NCBI GenBank assembly: GCA_026129745.1
Contig: JAHCHL010000012.1
Location: forward strand, 1 to 64,000
DNA: 64,000 nt
Direction: 5' to 3'
Origin: Fimbriimonadales bacterium
Lineage (GTDB): Bacteria > Armatimonadota > Fimbriimonadia > Fimbriimonadales > ATM1
Shown here: in pieces, positions 17,066 to 26,034 of the stretch
Layout of the letters: every line of letters starts with the position of its first letter
Numbering within the stretch: position 1 is the stretch's first letter
Made by a program: the position numbers and the translations under genes
The notes under the pieces: model-generated
The model's input: only the letters and a program-made list of their open reading frames with translations
Database searches by the model: none
Told to the model about the DNA's origin: nothing

Positions 17066-17180
17066 GATTAGTGCCGGATGCGTAAACTGCTTAGCGGCGT
17101 GACCTCGGGTGGCACGGGCAGATTCGTCTCCATGTCTCGACGGCATCGACTTCCAATCGAATCTGTCCGTTGCATCCGGT
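17066..17180. repeat. Dispersed repeat, copy C
   Basis: 17078-17179 matches 15979-16080 of copy B at 92 of 102 positions, without gaps. Inverted arms start at 17106 and end at 17179 (imperfect on the right side). Copy C lacks the 80-nt module shared by A and B. It lies between the coupled hypothetical gene and the RRM gene terminator. Confidence 0.85.
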
Positions 17181-17309
17181 TCTCGCACTTTGTGAGTGCA
17201 CACTTCTTCCTGGATGAGGGCAGGCGAGGCCATTGGTTGTCACGACCAAAGTACTTCCCTGCTTCCGAAGGCAGAAGCAAAGTCGATACCAGAAGTTAGA
17301 GATCAAATC

Positions 17310-17346
17310 AAAAACGGCTCTGCTCGAACCGAATCGAGCAGAGCCG
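17310..17346 (-). terminator. Rho-independent terminator of the RRM gene
   Basis: On the minus strand, 20 nt after the stop at 17366, CGGCTCTGCTCGA pairs perfectly with its complement (17334-17346 with 17315-17327) around a 6-nt loop, followed by TTTTT. It is the clearest intrinsic terminator in the window. Confidence 0.9.
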
Positions 17347-17365
17347 CTGGCGACTGGGAATGGAG

Positions 17366-17707
17366 TTACCAGCCTCTGCCGCCGCCACCTCGGTTGCCAC
17401 CGCGACCGCCGCCGCCGTAGCCACCTCGGCCACCACCGCCGCCGCCATAGCTTCGTCCACCGCCACCGCCGCCTCGCTCTTCGCGGGGTCTGGCTTCGTT
17501 GACGGTTAGCGTTCGACCTTCGAACTCCTTGCCGTTCTTGTCAGCGATGGCCGCTTCAAGCTGGTCGGCATCGACATCGACGAAAGCGAAACCTCGGCCT
17601 TCGATGATTCGGACGTTGGATGCTCCATAGGCGGAGAAATAGTCGGTGAGCGATTGCTCGCTGGACGAGTAGGAGATGTTCCCTACATAGAGTGTTTTGT
17701 TTGCCAC
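17366..17707 (-). CDS. Glycine-rich RRM RNA-binding protein
   Basis: 113-aa single-RRM protein of the bacterial/cyanobacterial Rbp type, often induced by cold. RNP2 is LYVGNI and RNP1 is GFAFVDVD; residues 4-72 form one complete RRM. The C-terminal 40 residues are almost entirely Gly, Arg and Tyr (RSYGGGGGG, RGGYGGGG), an RGG-like tail that binds RNA non-specifically. Start codon is GTG 17707, with GGAG seven nt upstream. Monocistronic: it has its own strong terminator and a divergent neighbour. Confidence 0.93.
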   Translation of the reverse strand: MANKTLYVGNISYSSSEQSLTDYFSAYGASNVRIIEGRGFAFVDVDADQLEAAIADKNGKEFEGRTLTVNEARPREERGGGGGGRSYGGGGGGRGGYGGGGRGGNRGGGGRGW

Positions 17708-17900
17708 TTCTTGGCTCCTTTTATATCCGAGCCCGTGGGCTCGGTGAGTTTCGTACGCGCGTTGCTTGCTTCAGTCTCAATACAAAACTCGCCAAGGCGG
17801 TATGCAGGGAGAAATCGGTGCTACAAGGCCGTATCGGGAACATTCTACCCCTTGGAGCACCCTTTTGGGTCGATCTGCCATAATCGTTACTGGCTCTCCC

Positions 17901-18794
17901 TTGAAAAAACTAGTCCTCTACCGCGACGAGCACGACGTCGACTTCGCGCTCGGTTGGTTCGTTCTTTTCGTCACGCTCGTTTCGGCGGTGTGGCTGACGG
18001 GTAACTATTTCCTTTGGAACTGGGTTCGCCCAGACATTGCCAAGGTACAGATTTCGTCTCCATGGTGGACCTATCTGGTTTGGTTTTCGGCGATTCATGC
18101 GTTTGCCGGCCTATTCGAATTTTTCTTCCACCGATACGTTTTGCACAGCGAGTTTTGGCGTCCTCTCGGTCCGATGAAGCGAAAGCACACGGAGCACCAT
18201 TCGTTGACGCACGTGCGTGAGCTGTCGCACACAGCCGATGCCAGCGGTAAGACCGAGGTTAGGAACAAGTATCCGATTCTATCGCCAGAGCAGATCGAGT
18301 CATCGGCGTTTCCGGCTTATGCTCTGGCGGCATTCTTGTGTCTGTTCAGCGTTGTCCTGGTTCCTTTGCAGCTTCTTATTCCGAGCCAGCCGATTCTTCT
18401 TTCTGGATATTTAGCTTTCATCGCGTCGTTTTCACTTTACGAGATCAAGCACGCGATCGAGCACATGGACTACGACAAGCACTGGCGAAAGTGGGTTGAG
18501 AAGAATCGATTCGTTCGGAACTGGTATGGCTTTCATCTGATGCACCATGCACGGATTCGCGTCAATCAGGCGATCGGCGGCGTGTATGCGCTTCCGCTTT
18601 GGGATTGGGTTTTTGGGACGTACTATGTTCCGGATGAGTTGCCACTTCCAGGTGAGCGTGTGAACCCAGAAAGCTTGAATCCACCGAAGCCCCGTAAGCT
18701 GATCGTTTGGCTCGACGAGATTGTCAATCGCTGTGAGAAGCGGATCGTCGAGAAGCGCAAGGCAGCGGCGCTTGCGAATGCCGGCGGGGATTAG
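17901..18794 (+). CDS. Fatty acid hydroxylase/sterol desaturase superfamily membrane protein
   Basis: Integral membrane di-iron oxygenase family. The His clusters are complete: HRYVLH, HTEHH, HAIEHMDYDKHW and HLMHH, spread over about 110-240 between hydrophobic segments. Substrate unknown; relatives hydroxylate fatty acids, sterols or carotenoids. I chose TTG 17901 (MKKLVLYRDEHDVD), 16 nt after a CATAAT box at 17879-17884, giving 297 aa; the frame is open back to 17766 but that part is not family-like. It converges on the secreted protein at 18791, the two stop codons sharing TTAG. Confidence 0.85.
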   Translation: MKKLVLYRDEHDVDFALGWFVLFVTLVSAVWLTGNYFLWNWVRPDIAKVQISSPWWTYLVWFSAIHAFAGLFEFFFHRYVLHSEFWRPLGPMKRKHTEHHSLTHVRELSHTADASGKTEVRNKYPILSPEQIESSAFPAYALAAFLCLFSVVLVPLQLLIPSQPILLSGYLAFIASFSLYEIKHAIEHMDYDKHWRKWVEKNRFVRNWYGFHLMHHARIRVNQAIGGVYALPLWDWVFGTYYVPDELPLPGERVNPESLNPPKPRKLIVWLDEIVNRCEKRIVEKRKAAALANAGGD

Positions 18795-19300
18795 CGCGTC
18801 GGAACTCGAATCGTCTTTCCCCAGCTAAGTTTGATTTCGAACTCCGCTCCATCTTCGACGAACTTTGTTTCTGCACCGCTCGACCACCATCTCGATGACA
18901 CTGTGGACATGACCTTTTCAGAGATCTCTTGATGGGTCAGCAGGTCTTCGAGTTTAGCGTCTTTTATTGTTTTGCCTGAGCTGTCGTATATCACGAGCGC
19001 GTGATCGTATCCGACGCGTCCCCACATGTCCATGGTGGCAACGGCATCTCCTTTCGGTGCAACGAACACTCGATGCGGGACGTAGTCAAGCGTTCGCTCC
19101 CAAGCTATTTTCCGGTCTGTGCCGTCAAATGCAAATAAGCGGATAATCACCTTTTCGGATGTGGATTTAGGAACGAGGAGTTCGACACCGGCTTTGCCGT
19201 CTTCCGACGCGAACACTCGCGAAAACGGAGGAAGCCAACTGTCAGCGACAGCATTGGTTGCGATCATTGCGAGAACGGCGCAAATCCATTTCATCGTCAT
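18791..19300 (-). CDS. Secreted hypothetical protein
   Basis: 169-aa protein with an N-terminal signal peptide (MTMKWICAVLAMIATNAVA) and a beta-rich mature domain containing repeated strand-turn units (for example HRVFVAPKGDAVATMDMWG). No family recognised. The start ATG 19300 overlaps the stop of the upstream DUF4139-like gene (ATGA), so the two are translationally coupled and probably act in the same envelope process. ATG 19294 is an alternative start two codons later. The end overlaps the convergent fatty acid hydroxylase gene by 4 nt. Confidence 0.75.
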   Translation of the reverse strand: MTMKWICAVLAMIATNAVADSWLPPFSRVFASEDGKAGVELLVPKSTSEKVIIRLFAFDGTDRKIAWERTLDYVPHRVFVAPKGDAVATMDMWGRVGYDHALVIYDSSGKTIKDAKLEDLLTHQEISEKVMSTVSSRWWSSGAETKFVEDGAEFEIKLSWGKTIRVPTR

Positions 19301-20778
19301 CTGCCCATCTGTGTATACGATTCGTAGCTGTACCCAATTTCCAACTTGCCTCCCGCAGGGACTTTCACGGTCCATTCGAGGATGTTGCGTGAATTGGGGC
19401 TATTCGGCTGGACTTGCGTATCTTTGACCTTTCCTCCGTTTTGCACTTCTAAGATGCGACCCATCGCGGTTTTTGAAACACGGATTTCAGCTTCGCGATT
19501 GCGGAAGTTCTCAATTGTGAGTTCTCCTTGCATCTTGATCGGCACAAATCGCGTTTCGCCGAAAGTTATTGGATCTCCTCTCGATACTTCGTTTTGCGCG
19601 CTTTCGACTTTGATCCCGACGGCCCTCGCCATTCTCAATTCAGCTTCGTCGCCATTCGCTGTGTACTCCATCGTCGCTTGCCCGACGGGACGCATTTCTT
19701 CAATTACGAAGACAGGGCCTACCGTGAATGGATTGCCCGTCGAGTTCTTGATTTTGACGATGTAGTCGACTTGATCGCCGTCTGCGTTCCATTCGAAGAA
19801 TGGCGAAATCGGGATTTCGCTTTCAAAGATTGTGGTCATCGCGCGCTCACCTGGTCTGAGACTGAAGTTAGGTTTCGTGTAGTACTGGAGTTCCCCGGAC
19901 TCTTGAATCGGAGGGGGGCCACCTGTCCTCGCTCCACCGCCGCCGAACCCGCCGCCCGCAGTCGGCGATCCTGGCTGGGCGACTCGTTCCCGGATCGCAA
20001 CATTGCTGTCGGACTTCTCAAACATGATTTTGTCGATGTCGCCAGGAACGAAGCGAGTCATGTAGCCTTGGAGCAACCAGTCGATTTGCGATACGTTAAG
20101 CAGATTTGGCGCACCAATGACGAAGACGAGATTTGCGTTTTTGAGTTCTTCAGGGAGATCGATCAGCGTTCCTCGCAAGGTCAGCCTCGCTCGATTACCA
20201 TTTAGAACTTCCATCAAATAGCTTGGTTCCCACCTGACACCGGCTTGAATATAAGAGATTCCGATTCCCGCTCTCGCATTAGGCGTGTTTGTTTTGAGTT
20301 TGAAGCGGACTGGAAAATCGACGAGAGAGATTGTCGCTATCGTCTTGTACTCGACTGCCTTAAACCCGCCGGACGGTTCTTTGAGAAGAAGCATGTCGTC
20401 GAGAATTGCTCTGAGCGTTCCTTCTGATGCAACTTCATCGACAGAAACGATCTTCATTCTGAGGCCGACCTTTCCCTGAAGCTTTGCCTTGATCTCTTCC
20501 GGGGAGTCAAATTCAATCTGATTGTCGTTCGTTGTGACAACGGTGTCGACGCGGTCGGCGGGGTTAAGTGGGTAGACCCAAAAGGTTCCGCTCGCGGCGC
20601 GCGGGACGAGATTCGTAGTGGCCCATCCATTCTCCAAGACTGCGGAGCCTTCCCTCATGTAGAACCCAAATCCTTCCTTAAAGACGACGAGCGTTTTCAG
20701 TTCGGATTGAAAGGCGAAGTTGTCGGATTGCGTGCCCTGGGGCATGAGCGTCGCCGCAAGAATGGCTTCGATGATCAT
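19297..20778 (-). CDS. DUF4139-like secreted protein
   Basis: 493-aa protein resembling the DUF4139 (mucoidy-inhibitor-like) family: a central beta-rich domain with PSYLMEVLNGNRARLTLRG and a C-terminal domain with ILEWTVKVPAGGKLEIGYSYE, the pattern seen at the end of DUF4139 proteins. A weak N-terminal hydrophobic stretch (MIIEAILAATLMPQG) may direct export. A Gly/Pro-rich linker sits near 280-300. I chose ATG 20778; GGAGGA lies about 15 nt upstream, a long spacing, and the frame is open to 20955. It is coupled to the downstream secreted gene. Role in envelope maintenance is inference. Confidence 0.7.
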   Translation of the reverse strand: MIIEAILAATLMPQGTQSDNFAFQSELKTLVVFKEGFGFYMREGSAVLENGWATTNLVPRAASGTFWVYPLNPADRVDTVVTTNDNQIEFDSPEEIKAKLQGKVGLRMKIVSVDEVASEGTLRAILDDMLLLKEPSGGFKAVEYKTIATISLVDFPVRFKLKTNTPNARAGIGISYIQAGVRWEPSYLMEVLNGNRARLTLRGTLIDLPEELKNANLVFVIGAPNLLNVSQIDWLLQGYMTRFVPGDIDKIMFEKSDSNVAIRERVAQPGSPTAGGGFGGGGARTGGPPPIQESGELQYYTKPNFSLRPGERAMTTIFESEIPISPFFEWNADGDQVDYIVKIKNSTGNPFTVGPVFVIEEMRPVGQATMEYTANGDEAELRMARAVGIKVESAQNEVSRGDPITFGETRFVPIKMQGELTIENFRNREAEIRVSKTAMGRILEVQNGGKVKDTQVQPNSPNSRNILEWTVKVPAGGKLEIGYSYESYTQMGR

Positions 20779-20958
20779 ATTTATTAAGTTGTTCCTCCGG
20801 AGGAATAGACGGCCTGCATGGAGAAAGGTTATCGTTCTGCGATGCTGAACCCAGACTTGGCATTGCGGCCTCGACCGCAAACTGGGCTGATTCGGTGAAG
20901 AAATGACAGCAGCTCTAGCGAGATCGATAGGGCGAGATTCAATAGGACCGCGCACAAG

Positions 20959-22278
20959 ATGATTGGGCTACCCATCAGCTCGGCAGCATGGCCGAGCGAA
21001 GTCGAACTTGCCATCCAGTTCTTTTTGCAACTTGCGGTGATTCTGGTTGCGTGCCGAGTCGTTGGTAAGATTGCGCAGAAGTTTGGCCAGGCGCAGGTTG
21101 TCGGCGAAATGATTGCCGGAGTGTTACTCGGTCCGTCATTGCTCGGAATCGTTTGGCCGGCAGCCGAGCAATATCTGTTTCCAAAGACGCTTACGATTTC
21201 AAACCACGGGCTTGAAACGACTGTGCCGCATCCTTCGATGAGCGTCTTGTATGTTGCCAGCCAATTGGGGCTTGTGCTCTATATGTTTATCGTTGGACTG
21301 GAATTCAACGTTGGGATGTTAAAAGAGCGTGCGAAGAGCGCAACGTTAGTCGCGTTTACAGGCATCGCTGCGCCGTTCTTGCTGGGAGGGGCAGCTGCTC
21401 TGCTGCTGATGGACCGCGCGCCCTTGTTCAATCCTGAACTTTCGCAGTGGGCGGCTGCGTTCTTCATGGGTTCTGCCATGTGCATAACGGCGTTTCCCAT
21501 GCTTGCACGTATTCTATACGAACATCGGATCGCCGCGACTTCGATGGGAACTTTGGCACTCTCAGCAGGAGCAATCAACGATGCGTTTGCGTGGTTTCTC
21601 TTAGCTTTGGTTTTGGCGGCTTCGAAGGGCGATCCAACGATCGCATGGATCGCGATTGGAGGGGGGACTCTCTATACAATCGGCATGTTCACGGTAGGTA
21701 GGTATCTGTTGGCATTTCTCGGGATCAGAGCAGACCGGAAAGGCGAGGCCGGTCACAATCTGCTTGCGGCATCTTTCATCGTCCTGCTAATGTCTGCATG
21801 GTTGACAGATTCGATTGGCATCTATGCCGTTTTTGGAGCGTTCATCACAGGTGCAGCGATGCCACGAGGTGTGCTAGCGGATACCATCAAGCGCTATTGC
21901 GAAAACGTAACGACAGTCCTGCTCGTACCCTTGTTCTTTACTTACTCTGGACTCAACACAAGTGTTGGGTTGCTATCCTCGCCATTACTCTGGGGAATCA
22001 CTTTAGTTTTGGTCGTCGTGGCAATTCTCGGCAAAGGACTTGGGTGTATGTTGGCCGCGCGGATTGCGGGCGAAAGTTGGCGAGACTCGGCTACGATTGG
22101 CGCGTTGATGAATGCGCGTGGTCTCATCGAGCTAATTCTGTTGAACATCGGTCTAAGCGCTGGCATCATCACGGGCGAACTGTTTACGATGTTGGTCATT
22201 ATGGCGATCGTCACGACACTTATGGCTTCGCCAGCGTTTAGCAAGCTAAATAAGGGCCGTGTGCAAGCGATAACATGA
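20959..22278 (+). CDS. CPA2-type cation:proton antiporter (KefB/NapA-like membrane domain)
   Basis: 439-aa membrane protein with about 12-13 transmembrane helices and no C-terminal RCK domain. Features of CPA2 exchangers: QVVGEMIAGVLLGPSLLG near the N-terminus, VLYMFIVGLEFNVGML, a motif with conserved acidic residue in GAINDAFAWFLLAL, and GLIELILLNIG near the end. It exchanges Na+ or K+ for protons across the inner membrane; ion choice cannot be read from sequence. ATG 20959 gives MIGLPISS; 180 bp separate it from the divergent DUF4139-like gene. It converges with the halogenase-like gene, one base between stops. Confidence 0.9.
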   Translation: MIGLPISSAAWPSEVELAIQFFLQLAVILVACRVVGKIAQKFGQAQVVGEMIAGVLLGPSLLGIVWPAAEQYLFPKTLTISNHGLETTVPHPSMSVLYVASQLGLVLYMFIVGLEFNVGMLKERAKSATLVAFTGIAAPFLLGGAAALLLMDRAPLFNPELSQWAAAFFMGSAMCITAFPMLARILYEHRIAATSMGTLALSAGAINDAFAWFLLALVLAASKGDPTIAWIAIGGGTLYTIGMFTVGRYLLAFLGIRADRKGEAGHNLLAASFIVLLMSAWLTDSIGIYAVFGAFITGAAMPRGVLADTIKRYCENVTTVLLVPLFFTYSGLNTSVGLLSSPLLWGITLVLVVVAILGKGLGCMLAARIAGESWRDSATIGALMNARGLIELILLNIGLSAGIITGELFTMLVIMAIVTTLMASPAFSKLNKGRVQAIT

Positions 22279-22279
22279 T

Positions 22280-24001
22280 CTAATTCAGTCCTAATCGCTC
22301 ATTGAGGTCAACGTTGGTGTGAATCAGCGTTCCTTCTCTTGGTGATCCTATAGCCAAACGAGGCTTTTTCAAGTTCAGCTTGCCTCTCAACCAGCCTTCG
22401 CCGATCATCACTTCCATTGCCTGCATTGCCTGATTCACCCAAAGCTGAAGTTCAGCTGGATTTGAACTTTTCATCAATTCACGCTTCACGTTCTCTACGA
22501 TTCTGGTTATATCTTTATGTTCGCTTATAACTGCGATAAGGGTCTTGAAGAATCCATACACGGGCAAATGCTTGTTACCCCGCAAGTAGCATGGAATTCG
22601 GCTGATCGTTCCATTCTCGTAGGTTGGAATATCGATTAATTCGGCACCTTCGACATTCAATCGGAATTCGTTGTACTTTGACAGCTCCCATTCGTAATCG
22701 CTGTCCATGAAAATCTGCGAAACCTGGCGCGCTCCTGCTAGGTCTAACCCGCCAACGCCAACTTGCCCGAGATTGTCGTCTGTGAATCCACCAGTTCCCA
22801 ACCATTGAAATGCTTTCTGAGGCGAAAGTTCGAGTCCGGCATCCCTTGCAATCTGAGTCGTGTATTCCTGGAGGTCAGTAAAAATTCCGTTTGCCGAATA
22901 CCAAAAGTCCGCGAAGCGAATGTGCTGACCAATTCTCCTCTTTTGGACAGCTTCGTATTGCAATTTGAGCCAACATGGATCATGCTCTCCTCGATCCAAT
23001 TCCAAGATCGTGTATGCGCACTCTCTGGCACCTGTGTGCGAAAGTGTGAGACCCGCAGCCAATATCGGATCAGCGAAACCCGCGCTTTCCCCGGCCAAGA
23101 ACCAATTCTCTCCTACCATTCGCTTCGCAATGAAAGACCAATCCTTGGTGGCCCTCACACTGTTTTCTCGCGTTGCGTTTGCAGTGAGTTCACGGATCAA
23201 GGGTTCTTGCTCCAGTGCCCACGAGTAAATCTCGTCGGGTGACTTGTTGGATTGCTTATAGAACTCTGCAGGGCAAATGAATCCAATGCTTGTTCTTGTC
23301 GGACCGAGCGGAATAAACCAGATCCAGCCTGAGCCAATGCTTAGGACGAGGACACGGGTCGCACCGGTACCAATGCGTACTGCCCACTCCGTGTTCTCCC
23401 AGTAGTCCCAGAATGCGACATTTTTGAGTTTCGTGGGAGCATCGATTTCGACTCCAATCGTCCTCCTGAGCAACCCGACTCCGCCTGAGCAGTCGACGTA
23501 TTGCCGGGCAGTTACTTCTTTTCCATTCTCCAAGATTAGTCCCTCAACACGATCTTCGTTACATTTTATTGAGGACACTTTGGTTTCTTCGTAGACTGCA
23601 CAGTTCATTTCTCGCGCATGGTCTAACAAGATCTTGTCGTAAATTGCGCGATCGACTTGAAAAGCGAGTCTACGTCGTTGGCCTTCGTATTTGCCAGGCC
23701 GGGGTTCATCCTTATATTCTGCGACAGGCATGAACTCGAAGTCCCATAACTTAGGGCTCCTTCCCCATCGATACGTCGCACCGATCTTTATTGGGAATCC
23801 TGCAGATTCAACTTTTTCCCAACAGCCCATTTCATTCAGGACTTTGCTGATTGGCGGCAATTGGCTTTCCCCGACATGCTCTCGAGGGAAAGCTTCACGC
23901 TCGAAAATCGCAACGCTGAGATTGGGATCGTACTTCTTTAGAATTGTTCCAACTGTCGAGCCTGCCGGCCCCCCGCCGATAATTGCAACATCAAAGTTCA
24001 T
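22280..24001 (-). CDS. Flavin-dependent halogenase-like monooxygenase
   Basis: 573-aa FAD enzyme. The N-terminus has the dinucleotide fold GGGPAGS at 9-15 and the acidic end of strand 2 (FERE). WIWFIP at 226-231 matches the W-x-W-x-I-P motif of FADH2-dependent halogenases, a segment that blocks ordinary monooxygenation. FPIKIGATYRWG (Lys72) aligns in position with the catalytic Lys of these enzymes. GESAGFADPILAAG is the second FAD-binding segment. The C-terminal 200 residues are not typical of a known halogenase and may bind substrate. Substrate is unknown, no carrier protein or biosynthetic cluster is adjacent, and no flavin reductase is in the window. Confidence 0.72.
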   Translation of the reverse strand: MNFDVAIIGGGPAGSTVGTILKKYDPNLSVAIFEREAFPREHVGESQLPPISKVLNEMGCWEKVESAGFPIKIGATYRWGRSPKLWDFEFMPVAEYKDEPRPGKYEGQRRRLAFQVDRAIYDKILLDHAREMNCAVYEETKVSSIKCNEDRVEGLILENGKEVTARQYVDCSGGVGLLRRTIGVEIDAPTKLKNVAFWDYWENTEWAVRIGTGATRVLVLSIGSGWIWFIPLGPTRTSIGFICPAEFYKQSNKSPDEIYSWALEQEPLIRELTANATRENSVRATKDWSFIAKRMVGENWFLAGESAGFADPILAAGLTLSHTGARECAYTILELDRGEHDPCWLKLQYEAVQKRRIGQHIRFADFWYSANGIFTDLQEYTTQIARDAGLELSPQKAFQWLGTGGFTDDNLGQVGVGGLDLAGARQVSQIFMDSDYEWELSKYNEFRLNVEGAELIDIPTYENGTISRIPCYLRGNKHLPVYGFFKTLIAVISEHKDITRIVENVKRELMKSSNPAELQLWVNQAMQAMEVMIGEGWLRGKLNLKKPRLAIGSPREGTLIHTNVDLNERLGLN

Positions 24002-24094
24002 AGTAGATTAGCCCCCGGTGCCCGCTTCAGCTGCTGGCACCTCAAATATTCTTGCAGATTCCTGACTACGCCCAATCAGCAACATCGCTGCAGC

Positions 24095-24439
24095 TTACGT
24101 CAACATCGACGCGCAGGGGATGAAAGCGACCCAGTCGAAGTCGAATGGTTCCAACAACTCTCCGCCAACATAGGGGCGATCGCCGTGCCAGAACTCCGCC
24201 CGGAATCCCTTGAAATTGGTCGCTTCTCTGTCAATGCTTATGCGGACGGCCGCAGAATCACCGACACCATGCGTCGAATTGACTGGAATCACGACGGCGC
24301 TCTCGAACTCTCCGCTGATCATGTAGCCTGCGTTTTCTGTGAAGTTGAAGGCTTCTTTCCAAGGAACGAAAATGGCGGCTTCTCCGCCTTCGGGCCTTAC
24401 CTCGACACACCTTCCGAACAACATAATCGTTCTTGACAC
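24095..24439 (-). CDS. Small hypothetical protein
   Basis: 114-aa soluble protein without recognised domain, signal peptide or membrane helix. The start is GTG 24439 or ATG 24424. It contains a mix of beta-strand-like segments (ESAVVIPVNS, AAVRISIDRE, YVGGELLEPFDFDW) and may fold as a small beta barrel or sandwich. It follows its minus-strand neighbour's promoter region, 93 nt before the halogenase-like gene, so the two may be co-transcribed. It is divergent from the flippase gene. Confidence 0.6.
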   Translation of the reverse strand: MSRTIMLFGRCVEVRPEGGEAAIFVPWKEAFNFTENAGYMISGEFESAVVIPVNSTHGVGDSAAVRISIDREATNFKGFRAEFWHGDRPYVGGELLEPFDFDWVAFIPCASMLT

Positions 24440-24510
24440 TGCGTTTCTCCTACCCTCGATTCCATGCGTCCAAATGATTAGACGCTGAGATTCGGCAAAA
24501 TGGGCGCGAT

Positions 24511-26034
24511 TTGAGCGGATTGAAGCGGACGGCGGTCACAGGCTTCCTTTGGCAATCGATGGGATTCGTCGGCCAGCGGGGCGCGGCGTTCATTGCGACA
24601 CTCATCCTTGCGCGGTTCCTTTCAAAGGAAGACTTCGGCGTCGTTGGCATCGCACTGGCAATCGTAACCATCGTCGAGTTGTTTCGAGATGGCGGCGTCG
24701 CGAACTCGGTCGTCACCTATCAAGGCGATGAGAAGCATCTCGCCACCACGGCGTTTTGGATCTTGATCGCAACAGGCGGCCTTTTTTGCGGATCAGTCAT
24801 CCTCTGCGCTCCGTTGTTCGAGCGTGCCTTCGACTATCCGCGATTGGCAATCATCCTTCAGGCGATGGCAGGCGCGCAGCTTTTGGACACATTCCGAATC
24901 GTGCCAAATGCGTTGATGGGCCGGAGGCATATGTTTCGAGAGAGGGCGATATGCGAAACGATCGCTGTAACGGTCGCCACGGCGGTCGCTGTTGGATCTC
25001 TGTTCATTCTGCCAAAGGATCAGCAGATTTGGTCGCTTGCGTTTATGTGGATCGTAAGGTATGTCGTTGCGACGATCGCATTCAATGCTGTTGTTCCAGT
25101 CATACCGAGGCTGGCGTTCGATCGAGAGATCGCAAAGAAGTTGACAAGGACTGGAGCCGGAATGCTGATGTCCAATATCCCAAGCGGTTCGACTGAGTGG
25201 CTTTGCACGATCATTATTGGAATTCGCACTTCACCTGTGGTCGCAGGACTCTATCGAGTCGGCACCAGTTTGTCGTTGCCAGCAGCGCTAATCGGCACAT
25301 CAGCCACGACATCGCTCTTCCCGATTCTTGCGATGAACCGTGACGATCCTGTCAAGTTTGTCGAGAGATCGCTGCGGTCAATTAAGATTGTCAACATCAT
25401 TTCGCTCGCATTCGTTGGCTGGTTTATCGTCGTTGCGAGCGATCTCATTCCGCTGCTGCTAGGAGAACGATGGAGTCCTGCAGTCGGTGCAGCGCAATGG
25501 CTCGCAGTTGCCGCGCTACTGAAGACTTATGCGTTCATGTGCAGCACGCCATTGCTTGCATCCGAACGCAACTCGTATGCTGCGATCACTTGGTGGTCTG
25601 CGTTCGTGATGATGCTCATTGTCTTGCCTTGGGTCCCCTTCGCTGAAGGAGATGCGACTCTGCCTGCTTCGATGACGGCGCTCGTCATGGGCACGGGCGC
25701 GATCGTTGGATTCATCATGCTTTCATTGGGTCTTGGGTTCAATATCGGTCGAGTGCTCATCGCGCTCGTTCCTGGATATGTCGTTGCGGCTGCAGCGGCA
25801 GCGGGCTCATTTGTTGTCGCGAGGCTTTGCGGCGATCTGGAGATGGCACTGAGGCTCGCCTTCGCTACAATTGCGTTTGGTCTCCTGTTCTTCCCTCTTT
25901 GCGGCAAAATCATCGGTACCGGCTGGCTTTCACTTTTGAAAGTCTCGGGGTGGAAGTCGATGCTTCGATCGGAAGACGAGAAGAACGTGCAGCCGCCGGT
26001 GATCGTCAAAGAAACTGAGAGGCGCGAAGAGTGA
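24511..26034 (+). CDS. Polysaccharide flippase (Wzx/PST family)
   Basis: 507-aa membrane protein of the MOP exporter superfamily, polysaccharide-transport branch, with about 12-14 hydrophobic helices in evenly spaced pairs. The N-terminus (LKRTAVTGFLWQSMGFVGQR, FLSKEDFGVVGIALAIV) is typical of Wzx-like flippases, which move lipid-linked sugar units across the inner membrane. Start is TTG 24511; a CAAAAT box ends 9 nt upstream, so a very short leader is likely. The stop overlaps the GTG of the next gene by 4 nt (GTGA). No glycosyltransferases are adjacent, so the substrate is unknown. Confidence 0.87.
   Translation: MSGLKRTAVTGFLWQSMGFVGQRGAAFIATLILARFLSKEDFGVVGIALAIVTIVELFRDGGVANSVVTYQGDEKHLATTAFWILIATGGLFCGSVILCAPLFERAFDYPRLAIILQAMAGAQLLDTFRIVPNALMGRRHMFRERAICETIAVTVATAVAVGSLFILPKDQQIWSLAFMWIVRYVVATIAFNAVVPVIPRLAFDREIAKKLTRTGAGMLMSNIPSGSTEWLCTIIIGIRTSPVVAGLYRVGTSLSLPAALIGTSATTSLFPILAMNRDDPVKFVERSLRSIKIVNIISLAFVGWFIVVASDLIPLLLGERWSPAVGAAQWLAVAALLKTYAFMCSTPLLASERNSYAAITWWSAFVMMLIVLPWVPFAEGDATLPASMTALVMGTGAIVGFIMLSLGLGFNIGRVLIALVPGYVVAAAAAAGSFVVARLCGDLEMALRLAFATIAFGLLFFPLCGKIIGTGWLSLLKVSGWKSMLRSEDEKNVQPPVIVKETERREE

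Noticed and set aside
15965-17180. Repeats A-C as integron attC sites
   Set aside because: The arms lack the core R'/R'' spacing and GTTRRRY ends, the genes between are not all in one orientation with short gaps, and no integron integrase is in the window.
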